Assembly: GCA_022393335.1 (NCBI GenBank)
Contig: JAJEKB010021601.1
Location: 2,200,620-2,264,619 of the forward strand
Source of the DNA: Macrotrachela quadricornifera
Taxonomy: Eukaryota; Rotifera; Eurotatoria; Philodinida; Philodinidae
Length of the DNA: 64,000 nucleotides
Reading direction: 5' to 3'
Part shown: one piece after another, positions 61,743 to 64,000 of the stretch
Position numbering within the stretch: the stretch's first letter is position 1
Layout: every line of letters begins with the position of its first letter
Program-made: the position numbers and the translations under genes
The notes under the pieces: generated by a model
Database searches by the model: none
Told to the model about the DNA's origin: nothing
The model's input: only the letters and a program-made list of their open reading frames with translations

Positions 61743-64000
61743 TTATCTATTATGCATGGCAATCGAAGTGTTGCGCTCTGCCATAATTTTTCGCTGGTTT
61801 GATTTAGTCTTTTTGATGCAACAGTATGTAGTGACAGACAATGCAATAAGAAGAACAGCTCCACCCACACTACAACCGATGATAATAGCCAAGGTATTGT
61901 TGTTCGCTAAATAAAAACAAAAGTATATGTAATCTTTAATAATATACAAACTCACGTTTTTTTGTGGTAGTATCAAATGGCGTTGATGATGTCTAAAAGA
62001 ACCAAAAATTTTTAGTAGGGATGTCATAATATCCAAAGGTGGGCTATAGAGATTAACATATTGGATGCGATGACCGTCAAAAGTTTCAATGTATCTATTC
62101 TATTGTGATTAAGTTAGCTGTTTTTTTGCTGATTATTTAAAAATGTTAGAAGTTCTGATCGTAAGAGAAGCATTAATGAAAACTACGCTAAGAGCTTTCA
62201 ATTCCTAAAACTAAGTCTATTACAATTCAAAGTTATCGGGCATTTACATAGTTTTTTTTCAAAATCTGTCGAACATCACTTTCTCTTTTTTCTATGAACA
62301 AACTCTGTAAATATTTCTCTATTATGGACAAAAACAAAGAGCTTTTTGATAAAAGTAGAATAGAAATATTCGAACTTTTTTTGAAGAGAAAGTTTATATA
62401 ATATAGGGAAGAATTAGTAGTGTAGAATTAATTTCACTTGGCATACAGATAATTTTGTAAACATTGTTTTGCTAAGAAGAATCACGAAAACAAACGGCTA
62501 CGTTGTTAAGAAATTTAGATAAGCTGTTAAGAGGAGTGGCATTTTTCGATTTCACTGTAGAAATGTAGAATCTGCCACAGATTATTCCTAGATATTATCG
62601 ACCGAACGTTGAAGAACTGACGAAACCTACTTCTGTAGTTGTCGTAATAATAGTAACTGTCGTCGGAGGGATTGTTGTTGTTGCTGTTGTCATTTTAGCA
62701 ATAATATCATCCACTTCAGCTCGTGATCGATCCATTGTCTCTGCTAATCTAAGAAGTTTCTCTTCCAAATTTGTTTGGAAATTGGTTTGAATATCAGATA
62801 TTCTTTTGATATTTTCTGAGTTTATTTGATCTTCAACAAATAACATTTCGAGACATCCAGCAGCGACCTGAAAGTGAAAAATAATCATAGTGTGACATCT
62901 CCAAGAAATCTGAAGTGAATGTCTGATGTTCAGTTTATGAAGCAACTTACATGAGGACGATCTTCTTGTCGAACATCAGATATACACGCTTTTCGTGCAT
63001 TTTCGATTGTTCTATTATAGTGTAGTGATCGTTCCCAAGGTTGATGTCCCGTACTATTAAGATAATTACGAATGTAAATATCACAAATTAGTACAATTAT
63101 ATCATCAGGATAAGAAGATCTTTGATCATCTGATAGACGATTTGTTTTGGGATCTGAACTACACGTTGAACCAGCACAAAGACCATAAGAACTATCAATA
63201 TCTGATTGTATTTGCCATATGTTAACATTGAAATGCAAGGGATCTCCTTGTTTCTAAAAATAGACAAATATTTATATTATCATAACTATTTTTTCTCTAA
63301 AAATATCATCCCTAACTGTATATTTCTGCACTAAGCATCCAATATCCAGTTCTATAAGTGTTAGCAGAGTAGCATGAAAATTTTGATGGCTAAACTGCCA
63401 ACGGTACTTCCTCTACAGTGGTTCTATGAAAGCGGCCACCGTTGTCAAAGCCTAGTTATCCCTTATCCACATTTATATACTTTTACTGAGGCGTTATAAT
63501 TGACCCTAAACCTAACGATTAGTTATCAGATCATCCAGTGACTACAACAGAAGCGATGATGATCAAAACGCTTTTTGAGATCTATTCAAAATACTATCAC
63601 TTGAATTTGTGCTCATTTCTACTGAGAATAGTTGAAAACAACTTGTAGAAGAAAGGAATAGTCGCTCACATCATCGATTTCAATCTACTATTGTTGATCA
63701 TTTGTTACAAGTGATTTTTTTACTCCTATTATACTAAATCATTTCAATACATGACTAATGAACATCAATCAAACTGAAACTGTAATTCTATGACTTTACG
63801 TTATGTGTGGTGATGATTGCTAAATTTCCCTTATCATAATAAAGCGATAATGTTTCAAATCGATTGGTTTCGATAATTGTTACATTGATTCCTGAAAAAA
63901 AATCAGTATAAATCTCTATTGAAAAAATATTTATCTTTACCATTATCTGCACAACTGTCTGTAGGTCGAATAGCATATTCATCAGAATTTAGACCACATA
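61743..64000 (-). CDS. Gene E: RGM-like protein with transmembrane tail (5' cut by window)
   Basis: Minus-strand exons in 5' to 3' order: 64000-63941 (continues beyond the window), 63891-63800, 63253-62951, 62867-62631, 61992-61956, 61906-61743. The 92-nt and 303-nt exons match C and D in size and sequence (FNVNIWQIQSD, GLCAGSTCSSD, LICDIYIRNYL, KACISDVR). The helical exon (LEEKLLRLAETMD) leads to a short Thr stalk. Unlike C and D, the last exon codes a full transmembrane helix (AIIIGCSVGGAVLLIALSV), then a cytoplasmic tail of about 30 residues starting CCIKKTKSNQRK. So this paralog is a type I membrane protein that could signal or be sorted from inside. One further Thr-rich exon may exist between 62631 and 61992. 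It is in head-to-head-inverted order relative to gene D. Confidence 0.8.
63254..63799. other. Intron of gene E with no clear element
   Basis: 546-bp intron, much longer than the usual ~50 nt. It probably holds inserted sequence near 63370-63700, but no terminal repeats are recognised. Confidence 0.4.

Overview
This window is nuclear DNA from a small-genomed, AT-rich invertebrate. Genes have GT..AG introns, mostly 44-56 nt, with long introns only where transposons have landed. Cytosolic Hsp70 and ribosomal protein P0 are animal-type, and many different transposon families are present, mostly single, decayed copies. This fits a bdelloid rotifer such as Rotaria or Adineta, but that is inference; no sequence here proves the species.

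Layout. 1-5.1 kb: a dead LINE on the minus strand, broken by a 400-bp foldback (887-1287) and by a Tc1/mariner-like insertion whose inside is an assembly gap (3467-3956). 5.1-9.1 kb: no intact gene; a degraded coding relic and an 800-bp piggyBac-type MITE. 9.5-13.8 kb: two intronless minus-strand housekeeping genes, P0 (RPLP0) and a cytosolic Hsp70 with a one-base homopolymer frameshift. 14-25.6 kb: MITEs, satellites, a dead hAT transposase gene, several large foldbacks, and one intact small membrane-protein gene (22411-23121). 25.7-27.9 kb: a complete but dead piggyBac element with TTAA target sites.

28.5-64 kb holds the main interest: five paralogous genes (A-D on plus, E on minus and cut by the window edge). 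They encode secreted or surface proteins whose layout resembles repulsive guidance molecule (RGM)/hemojuvelin: a signal peptide, a partial von Willebrand D-like region with GDPH in genes A and B, an RGM_C-like Cys region, a Thr-rich mucin-like stalk, and a variable C terminus (secreted, short hydrophobic GPI-like tail, or transmembrane plus cytoplasmic tail). Exon sizes and phases (61, 106, 97, 92, 303 nt) are conserved between copies. Their splice sites were read by eye, and the summed exon lengths keep frame in every complete gene.

The introns and spacers of this cluster are full of transposons. These include a 6.2-kb segment with terminal inverted repeats of over 200 bp that carries a pogo-like transposase relic and a nested LINE, a hAT element with GGGCA-rich subterminal repeats that itself contains a Tc1-like insertion (second 400-N gap), several mariner/hAT MITEs and a Helitron-like element with a 35-bp minisatellite.
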